The position numbers were made by a program, and so were the translations under genes. The notes beneath the pieces were generated by a model. It made no database searches and was not told where the DNA came from. It was given only the letters and a program-made list of their open reading frames with translations. From assembly GCF_001968815.1 (NCBI RefSeq), contig NZ_MIEQ01000022.1, positions 124,001 to 188,000 on the forward strand: DNA of 64,000 nucleotides. Direction: 5' to 3'. Below are positions 45,729-55,117 of the stretch, piece by piece; the first letter of the stretch is position 1; each line of letters begins with the position of its first letter. Source of the DNA: Motiliproteus sp. MSK22-1 (GTDB lineage Bacteria > Pseudomonadota > Gammaproteobacteria > Pseudomonadales > Balneatricaceae).

Positions 45729-46970
45729 ATGGGTAGCGTTGAAAATATCAGGGAAGAGATTAGGTTGATAGCCCATTGCCTTATAGAGCGAGTGTTGGGG
45801 CCGGCCCTGACTTCAGACTTCCTTGGGATTATCTGTGAAAAGATGGTGGAAGCCGGGGTTCCTCTTTATCGGGTAAGTCTTTCCTGGCGCACTCTGCACC
45901 CAACCATCGAAGGACTTAGCTTCAGTTGGCTTAAAAATCATGGGATGGAGGATATCCAGTTTCGTGGTCATGGTTCTTCGAGTGATTCGAAGAATCTGGA
46001 TTGGCAGCTAAGTCCTCTTAAGTACGTAGTTGATAATCAACTGCCATTTTTCCGACGACATTTGACAGGGCCTGAGGCCCGTCTTGATTACCCCGTTTTG
46101 GAACAGTTTCGGGACCGGGGAGCGACGGACTATCTTATTACGGCTGTTGGCTTTGGACCTCCTCCTGAGATGGAGCCCGTATATGAAGGTGTTCTGATGA
46201 GTTGGTGCGCTGATGCTACTCAGGGTTTTAGTGAACAGGAAATTGTCGAGATAAAATATATCTCGACATACCTTGGCGTGGCTATCAAATTGGCCCTGAG
46301 AGAGCGGGCATCTCTGAATGCACTTACCGCCTATTTGGGAGAAAAAACCGCAAAGCAAGTCTTGGGTGGAAAAATTCGTCGAGGCGATGGGGATCTGATA
46401 CCCGCGGTAATCCTGTATTGTGATCTGAGAAATTCGACGGGCATGGCTGAAGTATTGACTGGACCTGAGTATCTGCGGACTCTCAATCAGTTCTTTGACT
46501 GTACCGCTGGAGCAGTTATCGATGCCGGGGGGGAAGTACTGCGCTTTATTGGTGACGGTATTCTGGCAATTTTTCCGATAGCCGAGGGCACCTGTCAGCG
46601 GGCATTGAATGCAGCAATTGAAGCGGAGGAGAGAATTAAGCGATTGAATCGACAGCGACAAGCCGACTGTTTAGATCCTCTATCCTATGGTTTGGGCTTG
46701 CATACTGGTGAAGTGATGCACGGCAATATAGGAGTGCCAGAAAGGCTGGACTTTTCGGTAACCGGTCCCGCAGCCAATGAAGCAGCTCGAATTGAGGATT
46801 TAACCAAGCAATTAGGCTATCGTGTTTTGGCGTCAAAACCCTTTGTCGATGAAACCCGGGGCGATTGGGTTTCACTAGGCTCTCATGCTCTTCGAGGTGT
46901 TGGTTCCGAGCTTGAACTATTTGCATTGGCAACGACACAGATATCACCAACTGATGTAAACCGGAGCTAA
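45729..46970 (+). CDS. Class III adenylate/guanylate cyclase with unknown N-terminal domain
   Basis: A 413-residue protein. Residues about 225-400 are a class III cyclase domain: metal-binding Asp232 (YCDLRNST) and Asp276 (FIGDG), transition-state Asn350 and Arg354 (AANEAARIE), base-specifying Asp341 (LDFSV). The purine-recognising Lys expected before FIGD is Arg272. Residues about 1-190 form an unidentified sensor-like domain containing an EMEP-VYEGVLMSW segment. It has no membrane segment, so it is cytoplasmic. It makes cAMP or cGMP; which one is not settled. The ATG is at 45729. Confidence 0.85.
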   Translation: MGSVENIREEIRLIAHCLIERVLGPALTSDFLGIICEKMVEAGVPLYRVSLSWRTLHPTIEGLSFSWLKNHGMEDIQFRGHGSSSDSKNLDWQLSPLKYVVDNQLPFFRRHLTGPEARLDYPVLEQFRDRGATDYLITAVGFGPPPEMEPVYEGVLMSWCADATQGFSEQEIVEIKYISTYLGVAIKLALRERASLNALTAYLGEKTAKQVLGGKIRRGDGDLIPAVILYCDLRNSTGMAEVLTGPEYLRTLNQFFDCTAGAVIDAGGEVLRFIGDGILAIFPIAEGTCQRALNAAIEAEERIKRLNRQRQADCLDPLSYGLGLHTGEVMHGNIGVPERLDFSVTGPAANEAARIEDLTKQLGYRVLASKPFVDETRGDWVSLGSHALRGVGSELELFALATTQISPTDVNRS

Positions 46971-46998
46971 TTGAAACCGGTATTTTGAGTCCGTTACA

Positions 46999-48297
46999 TC
47001 AACGGCTATTAACGGCTTTATAATTTCGTTGAGCCGGTCCCTGGTATAGTTGCCGGGGACGACCAATGACCAGATCCTTATCGACCATCATTTCTTTCCA
47101 CTGGGCAATCCAACCGACACAACGAGCCATGGCAAACATGACCGTGAACATGTTTGTGGGTATGCCCATCGCACTTTCAATAATGCCCGAGTAAAAGTCC
47201 ACGTTGGGATAGAGTTTTTTCTCGATAAAATACTCGTCCTCCAATGCAATTCGTTCCAACTCCAAAGCCAGTTTGAAGAGTGGGTCATCATGATGATCCA
47301 GCGCTTCCAGGACTTTTTTAGCTTCTTTTTTCAGTACCTGAGCCCTAGGGTCGTGATTGCGATAGACTCGATGACCAAAGCCCATCAGGCGGAAGGAATC
47401 ATTCGGATCCTGGGCTTTCTTGATAAACTTTGGAACATTCTCAACGGTTCCTATTTCATACAGCATTTTCAGCACTGCTTCATTAGCACCGCCGTGAGAA
47501 GGTCCCCAAAGTGCACCGATACCCGCAGATATTGCTGCAAACGGGTTCGCACCGGTAGAGCCTGCTAAGCGTACTGTGGATGTGGAGGCATTTTGTTCAT
47601 GGTCTGCATGGAGAATGAGAATCTTATCGAGTGCCCTGGCCACTACCGGGTTGACCTGATAATTTTGTCCCGGTACTGCAAACATCATTTTCAGGAAGTT
47701 GGCTGCATAATCCAAATTGTTATCAGGATAGATAAAAGGCTGACCAATCGAATGCTTATAACAGGCAGCTGCGATGGTTGGTATTTTTGCCAATAGTCGA
47801 ATAGCTGATAATTCCCTGTGTCGGGGGTCATGAATATCCAGTGAATCATGATAAAACGCTGATAATGCACCGACTACACCGACCATGATCGCCATCGGGT
47901 GCGCATCTCGCCGGAAACCCTGATAAAAGTTCAGCAATTGCTCATGAACCATGGTATGCCGGGTAATCAATTGGTCAAAATCATCCAGTTGTGACTGATT
48001 TGGTAATTCACCTTTCATCAGTAGATAGGAGGTTTCAACAAAGCTGCTTTGATCGGCTAGCTGCTCAATGGGGTAGCCTCGGTAGAGTAAAACCCCTTTT
48101 TCCCCATCAATGAAGGTGATATTACTGGTACAGGAGGCGGTAGACTTAAAACCAGGGTCCAGAGTAAAGAGTCCGAAATCGCCGTAAATCCCGCGAATAT
48201 CGACCACAGGAGGTCCGGCTGTGCCTGCTTGGATCGGTAAACTGATGGTTTTTCCGGTGCGATTGTCGGTTAATGTCAGGGTGTTCTTGTTTGACAT
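46999..48297 (-). CDS. gltA: Citrate synthase (type II)
   Basis: A 432-residue hexameric-type citrate synthase joining oxaloacetate and acetyl-CoA. The catalytic regions [35 protein letters not shown] and the Asp-containing YPNVDFYSG are present; length matches Gram-negative type II enzymes inhibited by NADH. The ATG at 48297 follows GGAGG; an ATG four codons earlier overlaps that site. It is convergent with the cyclase gene. Confidence 0.96.
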   Translation of the reverse strand: MSNKNTLTLTDNRTGKTISLPIQAGTAGPPVVDIRGIYGDFGLFTLDPGFKSTASCTSNITFIDGEKGVLLYRGYPIEQLADQSSFVETSYLLMKGELPNQSQLDDFDQLITRHTMVHEQLLNFYQGFRRDAHPMAIMVGVVGALSAFYHDSLDIHDPRHRELSAIRLLAKIPTIAAACYKHSIGQPFIYPDNNLDYAANFLKMMFAVPGQNYQVNPVVARALDKILILHADHEQNASTSTVRLAGSTGANPFAAISAGIGALWGPSHGGANEAVLKMLYEIGTVENVPKFIKKAQDPNDSFRLMGFGHRVYRNHDPRAQVLKKEAKKVLEALDHHDDPLFKLALELERIALEDEYFIEKKLYPNVDFYSGIIESAMGIPTNMFTVMFAMARCVGWIAQWKEMMVDKDLVIGRPRQLYQGPAQRNYKAVNSR

Positions 48298-48449
48298 GGG
48301 GGCCTCCATTTAAAACCATCGATACCGAGGTTGCTTCGTTTTAAGTTCTATCCCTGCTGGAAAGTATAGATCCATATACTTTTTAATGACGGGGTTGGAG
48401 GTTGAATTCGCGGGGGAGGTTCTTCAGGTTTTGCAGGGGTAACCGTTGT

Positions 48450-48485
48450 CCAGGCTGGTCGATATCATTATCGATCAGCCTGGAT
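48450..48485. other. Long intergenic stem-loop
   Basis: A 16-bp stem (48450-48465 with 48470-48485, one G-T pair) with TCAT loop in the gap between the DMT-transporter stop and gltA. No T run follows on either strand. It may terminate the leftward DMT transcript or lie in the gltA leader. Confidence 0.65.
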
Positions 48486-48593
48486 GGATTATGAAGGTAA
48501 CTTATACCCTATATCGTGGCGGTTAAAATAGGATGATTCGAGGCCTTCTTGTCGTTTTGAGTCATATCAAACCTGTTGGTTCAGGAGCTGATT

Positions 48594-49532
48594 TTACAAG
48601 TTGCCTCGTTTTTCATTGAGCTTGACTGATCTGGCTGGGTTTCCTGGTGCTTTCAGTACCAGGAAAACACCAACGACGGTGACCAATACGCCTGCGATAG
48701 CGCCGATACTGAGCACTTCATCAAACAGTAACCAGGCTTCCAGAGCTGTTAGAGGTGGAACAAGGTAAAAATAGCTCGCGACTTTAGAGGCTTCGCCCTC
48801 ACGGATCATATACATCAACAACAGGATGGCTGTGACCGAGAGGCCAAATACCAGCCAGGCTAGCGACCAGATAAGCTGAGGGTGCCACTCCACCTGTTGA
48901 TTTTCGAAAAAGTAGCTTAACAGCGCCATCCACAGTGCAGTGGCAAGATATTGAAAAAAAGAAGCGGAGATCAGGTCAACACCGGCTCCAAAACGCTTTT
49001 GGTAGAGAGTGCCAATGGATATTCCCAATAATGCCAGCATTGCTGCCATTAAGGCTCCCATGCTGATATCAAACTGACCCAGATCCTGGCCTCTCAGCAA
49101 TACCATTGCGACTCCCACCAGCCCAAGCAGTAATCCTATCCACTGTCTGGGATGCAAGCGTTCTCCCAATGTAGACCAGGCCATCAGGGCGGTAAGCAAA
49201 GGCTGTAAACCCACCAGTAAGGCTGCAATTCCAGCAGGCATCTCCAGCTTGATTGCAGCAAATACTCCTCCAAGATAGGCGGCGTGGACCAGAGATCCGA
49301 CAACCAGCTGATGAAGTATTTGTTGACGAGATGGCCACTTGGAACGGAAAAACAACATTAAGGCTGCAAAAACTACCAAAGTGATCAGCATCCGGATAAG
49401 TAGCAGATTAAAGGGTTCCACATAAGGAAGAGCGTATTTGGCACCGATAAATCCAGTGCTCCATAGCACGACAAATATCAATGGGACCCATCGGGTTAAA
49501 GTAGATGCAGAGTTCACCATAGCGATTGCCAT
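48594..49532 (-). CDS. DMT-family (EamA) exporter
   Basis: A 312-residue inner-membrane protein of ten predicted segments with two EamA repeats (about 14-145 and 160-300); FVVLWSTGFIGAKYALPY is typical. Members export metabolites such as amino acids. Start ATG at 49532; a second ATG at 49520 is possible. It is divergent from a MocR-type regulator, a common pairing. Confidence 0.88.
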   Translation of the reverse strand: MAIAMVNSASTLTRWVPLIFVVLWSTGFIGAKYALPYVEPFNLLLIRMLITLVVFAALMLFFRSKWPSRQQILHQLVVGSLVHAAYLGGVFAAIKLEMPAGIAALLVGLQPLLTALMAWSTLGERLHPRQWIGLLLGLVGVAMVLLRGQDLGQFDISMGALMAAMLALLGISIGTLYQKRFGAGVDLISASFFQYLATALWMALLSYFFENQQVEWHPQLIWSLAWLVFGLSVTAILLLMYMIREGEASKVASYFYLVPPLTALEAWLLFDEVLSIGAIAGVLVTVVGVFLVLKAPGNPARSVKLNEKRGNL

Positions 49533-49711
49533 TTTCTGATTGCGGCAGCAGAGTTAACGATAGCAGCAAAAGGGTTTATAACGATATACAGGGCTCAGAT
49601 TGATATAGGTTACACAGAACCCTCAAGCGACTAATAAACAAAGAGAGGGAGCGTTTGGTTAATGTGACGGAATTGAATGCTTAGCAACAGGCCCAGAACG
49701 CCGGTTAGTTT

Positions 49712-49769
49712 ATGGGTACAGATATGGATACTGGCTTGCTTGATGGTTTTATCTGTAAACTGTACCCAT
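49712..49769. promoter_or_regulatory. Candidate MocR operator overlapping the regulator start codon
   Basis: A perfect 10-bp inverted repeat, ATGGGTACAG (49712-49721) and CTGTACCCAT (49760-49769), the second arm covering the ATG of the MocR gene at 49768. An inner pair ACAGATA/TATCTGT (49718-49724 and 49750-49756) is also present. Autoregulation is likely. Confidence 0.6.
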
Positions 49770-51189
49770 GAAAAGATATCAACTGGTTGTGGACTACATC
49801 TGCGGACAAATCCAGGATCTTCAGCTTCGACCCGGTAGCCTGCTGCCATCATTGCGCAGTCTCAGCCAGCAGCTGGATGTTAGCAAAAATACGGTGATCA
49901 AGGCCTATATGCTGCTTGAGGATCAGGGTCTGATAGAACCCCGGAGTCGTAGTGGTTTCGTCGTCACTCGTCGTTGTTCAGCAGGAGAGGCAAACCTTCA
50001 GCCTGAGCCGAGAGAAGTTAAGCTCGGAGCTACATCGCTGCAAGTGGTCGCGGCGGCAATTGATCAGACTCGCGTTCCGCTGGGGAGCGCGCATCCTGCT
50101 ATCCAGTTTCCAGCTTGCCGTGACTTCTATAAACAGGTGGCCCGGGATGCTTATCGCTTTGCTGGTAGCGATAAACCGAACAGCCACTACGTCCAGCCTC
50201 CTGGCCTGCCTGAATTACGGCGACAGCTGGCGCGACGATTTCAGGCACTGGATACACTGGTATCTGCTGAGGATATTATTATTACAAACGGGGCTCAGGA
50301 AGGAATCAGTCTGGGGTTGCTGGCATTAGCGCAGGCTGGCGACATCATTGTGGTTGAGACTCCCTGTTTCTATGGCAACTTGCAGTGCATTGAAGCTCTG
50401 GGAATGAAGGTACTTGAAATTCCGTCCAACGCCAAAGATGGTATTGATCTTGAGTTGCTGGGGAGGAGCCTGGAGCAATGGCCAATCAAGGCCATGTTGC
50501 TTAACCCCAGTCATAACAATCCTACAGGCTCATGCATGCCGCTGGAGAACAGAAAGCGGCTACTGCAACTGGCCAATCAATATTCGGTGCCGATCATAGA
50601 GGATGATACGTTTGGTGAACTGTACTTTGAGACTCGTCCGGCTACATTAAAAAGCCTGGATACCGAGGACAGGGTAATCTACTGCACCTCTCTGTCCAAA
50701 ACGCTTCACTCTGATATTCGTCTTGGCTGGGTCGTTGCCGGACGTCATTTTGATAAAATTAACTATCTTAAGTATGTGACTACCATGGCCTCTCCGGGAT
50801 TGCTTCAGCAGAGTGCAGCCCGGTTTCTTGATGATAACCGTTACGAGCGTCACCTGCGTACAGCGAGGCGTGCGTACCGCCAGCGCTATGAGTTACTGCA
50901 AGAAGCAATTTGTCAGTACTGGCCTCGTGAACTCACGTCCTCTACTCCACAGGGGGGATTTCTGAATTGGATTACCCTTCCGGCAGGAACGGATTGTGAT
51001 CAGATATTTCAACAGGCTCATGAGCGTAAAATCAGTATTACCCCGGGAAGTCTATTTTCCAGTGATAACAGCTTCAGGCACTGTCTGCGACTGAACTATG
51101 CAGCTTTTCAACCAGAAGAGCGCTATTTGAACGCGATGAAAACCTTAGGAGAGTTAATCCAGGGGGAGTTAGCTTCCTCAGGTGGTTGA
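49768..51189 (+). CDS. MocR/PdxR-type GntR regulator with aminotransferase domain
   Basis: A 473-residue fusion: N-terminal GntR winged HTH (about 1-70; SLRSLSQQLDVSKNTVIKAYMLLEDQGLIEPRSRSGFVV) and a fold-type I aminotransferase-like domain. The PLP region contains NPSHNNPTG, EDDTFGELYFE and SLSKTLHSDIRLGW with the Schiff-base Lys. Such regulators sense PLP or an amine/amino acid. No ribosome-binding site precedes the ATG, and an operator overlaps it. The divergent DMT exporter is a likely target. Confidence 0.9.
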   Translation: MKRYQLVVDYICGQIQDLQLRPGSLLPSLRSLSQQLDVSKNTVIKAYMLLEDQGLIEPRSRSGFVVTRRCSAGEANLQPEPREVKLGATSLQVVAAAIDQTRVPLGSAHPAIQFPACRDFYKQVARDAYRFAGSDKPNSHYVQPPGLPELRRQLARRFQALDTLVSAEDIIITNGAQEGISLGLLALAQAGDIIVVETPCFYGNLQCIEALGMKVLEIPSNAKDGIDLELLGRSLEQWPIKAMLLNPSHNNPTGSCMPLENRKRLLQLANQYSVPIIEDDTFGELYFETRPATLKSLDTEDRVIYCTSLSKTLHSDIRLGWVVAGRHFDKINYLKYVTTMASPGLLQQSAARFLDDNRYERHLRTARRAYRQRYELLQEAICQYWPRELTSSTPQGGFLNWITLPAGTDCDQIFQQAHERKISITPGSLFSSDNSFRHCLRLNYAAFQPEERYLNAMKTLGELIQGELASSGG

Positions 51190-51284
51190 CTACTGTAGGA
51201 TCGACTAGATTAGAATACTTAATAGATGGCTCAATGAACGGCCCGGGCATTGGCTCTGGTATGTCCGGAGATGATACTGATTCT

Positions 51285-52055
51285 ATGATAAAAGCCACAT
51301 GTACGATTATTTCTTTTGCTGTTCCAGCTTACGTCGCACTCTGTGGTTTTCTATACCTTATTCAAGATTCCTTGATTTATTTTCCTCAACCAAGAGCCTT
51401 ATCTTCTCCTCAAAATACGTTGATTTTGCCTGTTCAGAGTGAAGAAATTGTCATTTCGACCAGGCCACATTCCGGATCAAAAGCCATTCTGTATTTTGGT
51501 GGCAACAGCGAAGATGTGTCGCAGAACCTTCCTGTATTCGACAAGGTGTTCCCCAATCAGGCTGTCTATCTTATGCATTATCGAGGTTACGGCGGTAGCT
51601 CTGGAACTCCATCTGAAGCAGCTAACTACAGCGATGCCGTTGCCCTGTTTAAAACCGTTCAAAAAGATCATTCCAGTATTTCAATCATTGGCCGAAGTCT
51701 GGGGACAGGGATTGCTACAAGGCTGGCTAGCCAGTTTCCTGCAACGAACCTGGTGCTTGTAACTCCTTACGACAGTATCGAAGCCATAGCCTCGAATAAA
51801 TTCCCATATATCCCCGTCGGGTTGTTATTACGTGACAAATATAATTCTGGAAAATATGCACCGGACATAAAGATCCCCACCACTATACTTATGGCGGAAC
51901 ATGATCAGGTTATTCCTCGTCAAAGTACGGAAATGCTTTCTTCTCGTTTTTCCAGGAATGTAGTGTCATTGATTCTGTTTGAGGGGGTTGGACATAATTC
52001 CATATCAGCTGATCCCCGTTACCTTCCGGCTTTGCAGAATGCTCTGAAACGGTAA
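51285..52055 (+). CDS. Membrane-anchored alpha/beta hydrolase
   Basis: About 256 residues. An N-terminal hydrophobic anchor (SFAVPAYVALCGFLYLIQDSLIYFPQPR) is followed by an alpha/beta-hydrolase domain of the BEM46/YfhR-like type: HYRGYGGSSGTPSE, nucleophile Ser in GRSLGTG, acid Asp in AEHDQV and His in GVGHNSI. Substrate unknown. The start is uncertain: ATG at 51285 is favoured because it precedes the anchor directly; ATG at 51261 and 51234 and a TTG at 51186 are in frame. It immediately follows the MocR gene. Confidence 0.75.
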   Translation: MIKATCTIISFAVPAYVALCGFLYLIQDSLIYFPQPRALSSPQNTLILPVQSEEIVISTRPHSGSKAILYFGGNSEDVSQNLPVFDKVFPNQAVYLMHYRGYGGSSGTPSEAANYSDAVALFKTVQKDHSSISIIGRSLGTGIATRLASQFPATNLVLVTPYDSIEAIASNKFPYIPVGLLLRDKYNSGKYAPDIKIPTTILMAEHDQVIPRQSTEMLSSRFSRNVVSLILFEGVGHNSISADPRYLPALQNALKR

Positions 52056-52227
52056 GAGTCTGGGGCCTTAAAGAATCTGTGTTTTGGTGGCAGAAAGGTG
52101 TCTGAAGCTAAGGTTTAAAAAAATAACTAAAGGTGTCCAAAAGGAGATTGCCCATCCGTCATATAGGTATCGATTGTGTTAATCGATGTAACTTTGGCAC
52201 ACAAACAGTCAAAAATAAGGAATAGTT

Positions 52228-52569
52228 ATGTCAAACCACAAGTATCTCTGTATTCAGCGCAGTCAAACCGGAAAGTGTGAGCCTCCTTCTCCCTCCCAAA
52301 TGGAAGAGATGTACGCCAGGTTCCATGCGTGGAAAGAAAAGTTTGGGAAAAATATTATCGATATGGGAGGGAAGTTGAGTGCAGAGGGAAAGGTCCTGAC
52401 CCATGAGGCAGCAACTGATGGTCCTTTTGTCGAAGCCAAGGAAATTATTGGTGGCTTTATGATTATTTCAGCAAAGAACATGGAAGAGGCGATGGAAGTG
52501 GTCCGCGAAAGTCCGGGTGTTGCAATGCCCGGTTCAAGTGTTGAAATCAGAGAGATCAGTACTTCTTGA
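52228..52569 (+). CDS. YciI-like DGPF-domain protein
   Basis: A 113-residue ferredoxin-like-fold protein with the motif DGPFVEAKEIIGGFMII, the DGPF domain of the YciI/PhnB-like family. Such genes are very often followed by an ECF42-type sigma factor; here the reading after the stop codon is a broken relic of exactly that kind. The ATG at 52228 follows AAGGAA. A specific enzyme activity is not established. Confidence 0.88.
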   Translation: MSNHKYLCIQRSQTGKCEPPSPSQMEEMYARFHAWKEKFGKNIIDMGGKLSAEGKVLTHEAATDGPFVEAKEIIGGFMIISAKNMEEAMEVVRESPGVAMPGSSVEIREISTS

Positions 52570-52844
52570 GCACCGCTGAATTTAGCTGAACACTTTTTTC
52601 GGCATGAGTACGGAAAGCTGATGGCTGTGCTTTCCTCGTGGACAGGTAAGGGGGGCCTGACAACCCCTCTGCCTGGCTATTTAAGGCGGCCCATAACAAT
52701 CTTGTAGGAGAACTGCGCCAGCGAGCTGGGCGGGATCGAATTCTCAACCAAAATGGAGAAGATCTTGTCAGTGTTAAGGACGTTGATCCTGAGTATTTCT
52801 TATCTGTGGAGTGCGGTATTAGCCGATTTGTACCGGTGCTGTGA
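52570..52844 (+). pseudogene. Decayed ECF-type sigma factor fragment
   Basis: Directly after the YciI stop, one frame reads AEHFFRHEYGKLMAVLSS, matching the N terminus of ECF42/SigJ-like sigma factors. From 52650 a second frame reads GGPDNPSAWLFKAAHNNL and ELRQRAGRDRIL, the conserved region-2 segment of the same family, up to a stop at 52844. The two segments are out of frame, the intervening region-2.1/2.2 sequence is missing, and the C-terminal half is absent. No intact sigma factor gene is present. The identification is by eye. Confidence 0.65.
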
Positions 52845-53078
52845 AAAAGCTGTTGATTCGTCGGTTCTCTACCTGAAAAAGAGCCTTTCCTGAAAACTCT
52901 GATCCCTGAATATTCCATTTTCCGCATTCAATAAATCGTCATATTGGACTGTTATTCTGGCTACTCTGTTGAAGTCCAGTGCTGGCTGTTGCTGCGTTAT
53001 GGCGGGAGCCCGGTTAAGGCTTGGCGCAGTTGGTTATGTTCCACTAGGAAATTCACGGCGATCAAAGGGAGATCAGTC
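52845..53078. other. Non-coding stretch after the sigma-factor relic
   Basis: No gene seen. It may include further eroded remains of the sigma factor and must contain the promoter of the gene at 53079 if it is not read through. No clear promoter was identified. Confidence 0.4.
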
Positions 53079-53558
53079 ATGCACATTCCCACTTACGTTC
53101 TTGCTATCAAAGGGTCACAAGGTCGTTTGCGTATTGCTGAAGGTCGGCGAAAGGATGTGGACCTGCCCATCAGCTTTGACGAAAAATATGCCAATTTTCT
53201 GTTTGAGTTCAGTGAATCTCGCATTTTCTGTAAAGAAAATGATGAAATTATGCTGTTAAAGGGGAGTTTTGACATTTCAGATATCAAGCGGAATCATCGT
53301 TTCGTTGAAACCTTTAAACGTCGTGTTCGGGAAGTAGAGGACCTGACCGGTTGGAATGTACTTAAAACGAAAGCAGCAACGACCGAAAAATCCCTGGTCT
53401 GTCGTCAACATATATCCGAGCACTTTATGCGAAAGCAATCAGCGTTTCAGCGTCTGCAAAGAATAACGCCCGATACGCAGGAGTATCTGCCGAAAAGAGT
53501 ACCTGCGTATTCTATCGGTGCTGGCGTCGACGGGGACCGGACCCGGCAGTCCTTTTAA
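53079..53558 (+). CDS. Hypothetical protein upstream of ppx
   Basis: A 159-residue soluble, basic protein. There is no signal or membrane segment, and no family is recognised. The ATG at 53079 has GGGAG upstream and starts MHIPTYVLAIKG; a longer in-frame reading is discarded. It ends 29 nt before ppx and is probably cotranscribed with it. Confidence 0.6.
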   Translation: MHIPTYVLAIKGSQGRLRIAEGRRKDVDLPISFDEKYANFLFEFSESRIFCKENDEIMLLKGSFDISDIKRNHRFVETFKRRVREVEDLTGWNVLKTKAATTEKSLVCRQHISEHFMRKQSAFQRLQRITPDTQEYLPKRVPAYSIGAGVDGDRTRQSF

Positions 53559-53587
53559 GGTTGCTGTTGTCGGAATGGTGTCAACAT

Positions 53588-55075
53588 ATGAATTCGTCAA
53601 TCAATACTCAGCTAGCAGCCATTGATCTTGGTTCCAACAGCTTTCACCTGACCATTGCCAGAGAAGTCCAGGGAGAGCTGCAACTGTTTGATCGTCTGGC
53701 TGAAAAAGTACAGCTTGCTGCTGGACTTAATCATTGTTCAGAGCTTTCTGATGAGGCCATTGAGCGGGGACTTAACTGTTTACGTATGTTTGCCCAGCGA
53801 CTACAGGGCGTTGAAAAAAAGCTGATTAGAGTCGTTGGTACCAATACGCTGCGTATGGCCAGAAATCGTCAACAGTTTATTCAGCGTGCGGAGAGTATCC
53901 TCGGTTGTCCGGTAGAAGTTATTTCTGGTCGGGAAGAGGCTCGGCTGATCTATCTGGGTGTCGCCCACAGTTTTTCTGATGATCAGGAGCAGAGGCTGGT
54001 GGTTGATATAGGAGGTGGTAGTACTGAATTTATTCTTGGCAAACATTTTTCACCGTTACAACTTGAAAGCCTGCAAATGGGCTGTATTTCCTATAGCCAG
54101 CGATTTTTCCCGTTAGGGTTGTTAACAAAAGAGGCTTTTTCGATGGCGACTAATAGTGCTCACCGAGAGCTGCTTAATATTGGTTATCGTTATCGCAAGG
54201 CCGGTTGGACGGAGGTTGTCGGCTCGTCCGGAACCATCAAGGCCGCCTATCAGCTGTTATCCGCAGATGAATATACTTACCAACCTATTACCCTCAGGGC
54301 GCTCACTCAGTTTCGAGAGCAGCTGATAGAGGTCGGACATATTCATGGGATTCATCGAGAAGGGCTGAAAGATAAGCGTGCGGCCGTATTACCGGCCGGC
54401 ATTGCTATCCTGATTGCTGTTTTTGAAGCGTTGAATATTGAGAGTATGAGTTATTCAGATGGAGCCTTACGAGAAGGGCTGCTTTATGATCATATTGGCC
54501 GGTTGCAGCATGAAGATGTGCGAGAACGTTCTGTTATTGCGCTGATGGAGCGTTACCACACTGATCTGGAACAGGGGGATGCTGTCGAGCGTACTGCGCT
54601 GAACTGTCTGTGTCAGATCAATCTCAATACAGATGAAAACTGCGATCTAATCAGTTGGGCTGCGCGCTTGCATGAAATTGGTTTGTCTATTTCTCATAGC
54701 CAGTTCCAGAAGCATGGTGCTTATCTCGTGCAGCACTCAGATCTGATGGGGTTCAATCAATCGGATCAGGCAATACTAGCGCTATTGATTCGCGGACACC
54801 GTAGAAAGTTACCGGTAGCTGAGCTGGAATTAATGCCATCCGATCGGCAACAGGATTTGTTAACCTTGATGATTTTATTGCGCTTGGCGGTGCTGCTTCA
54901 TCGCAGCCGTCAGGCGCAATCAGTCCCCTGCTTTGAATTTTCCTTTGGTGACGACCGACTGATCAGGATTGTGTTTCCGGACAACTGGCTGAACCAGCAC
55001 CCGCTGACTCGAGCGGATCTGGAACAGGAAGCCAGTTACCTACAGTCGGTTAATATCGATATATCAGTCCGCTAA
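53588..55075 (+). CDS. ppx: Exopolyphosphatase
   Basis: A 495-residue Ppx/GppA-family enzyme that releases phosphate from polyphosphate ends. The ASKHA-fold signature AAIDLGSNSFHL opens the protein; VVDIGGGSTEFILGK and VVGSSGT are the phosphate loops, and the C-terminal half (about 320-480) resembles the HD-type domain. GppA is excluded mainly by context: the gene is convergent with ppk. The ATG at 53588 begins the family N terminus. Confidence 0.93.
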   Translation: MNSSINTQLAAIDLGSNSFHLTIAREVQGELQLFDRLAEKVQLAAGLNHCSELSDEAIERGLNCLRMFAQRLQGVEKKLIRVVGTNTLRMARNRQQFIQRAESILGCPVEVISGREEARLIYLGVAHSFSDDQEQRLVVDIGGGSTEFILGKHFSPLQLESLQMGCISYSQRFFPLGLLTKEAFSMATNSAHRELLNIGYRYRKAGWTEVVGSSGTIKAAYQLLSADEYTYQPITLRALTQFREQLIEVGHIHGIHREGLKDKRAAVLPAGIAILIAVFEALNIESMSYSDGALREGLLYDHIGRLQHEDVRERSVIALMERYHTDLEQGDAVERTALNCLCQINLNTDENCDLISWAARLHEIGLSISHSQFQKHGAYLVQHSDLMGFNQSDQAILALLIRGHRRKLPVAELELMPSDRQQDLLTLMILLRLAVLLHRSRQAQSVPCFEFSFGDDRLIRIVFPDNWLNQHPLTRADLEQEASYLQSVNIDISVR

Positions 55076-55117
55076 AGCTGCTACTCACCGCTAAAATCTT
55101 TGTCTTCAGCCTTTTTG

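Noticed and set aside
46008-46661. Minus-strand frame of 217 codons
   Set aside because: Lies opposite the intact cyclase gene; no protein-like motifs.
52556-52927. Minus-strand frame of 123 codons beside YciI
   Set aside because: It is antisense to the sigma-factor relic, which has recognisable family motifs on the plus strand.
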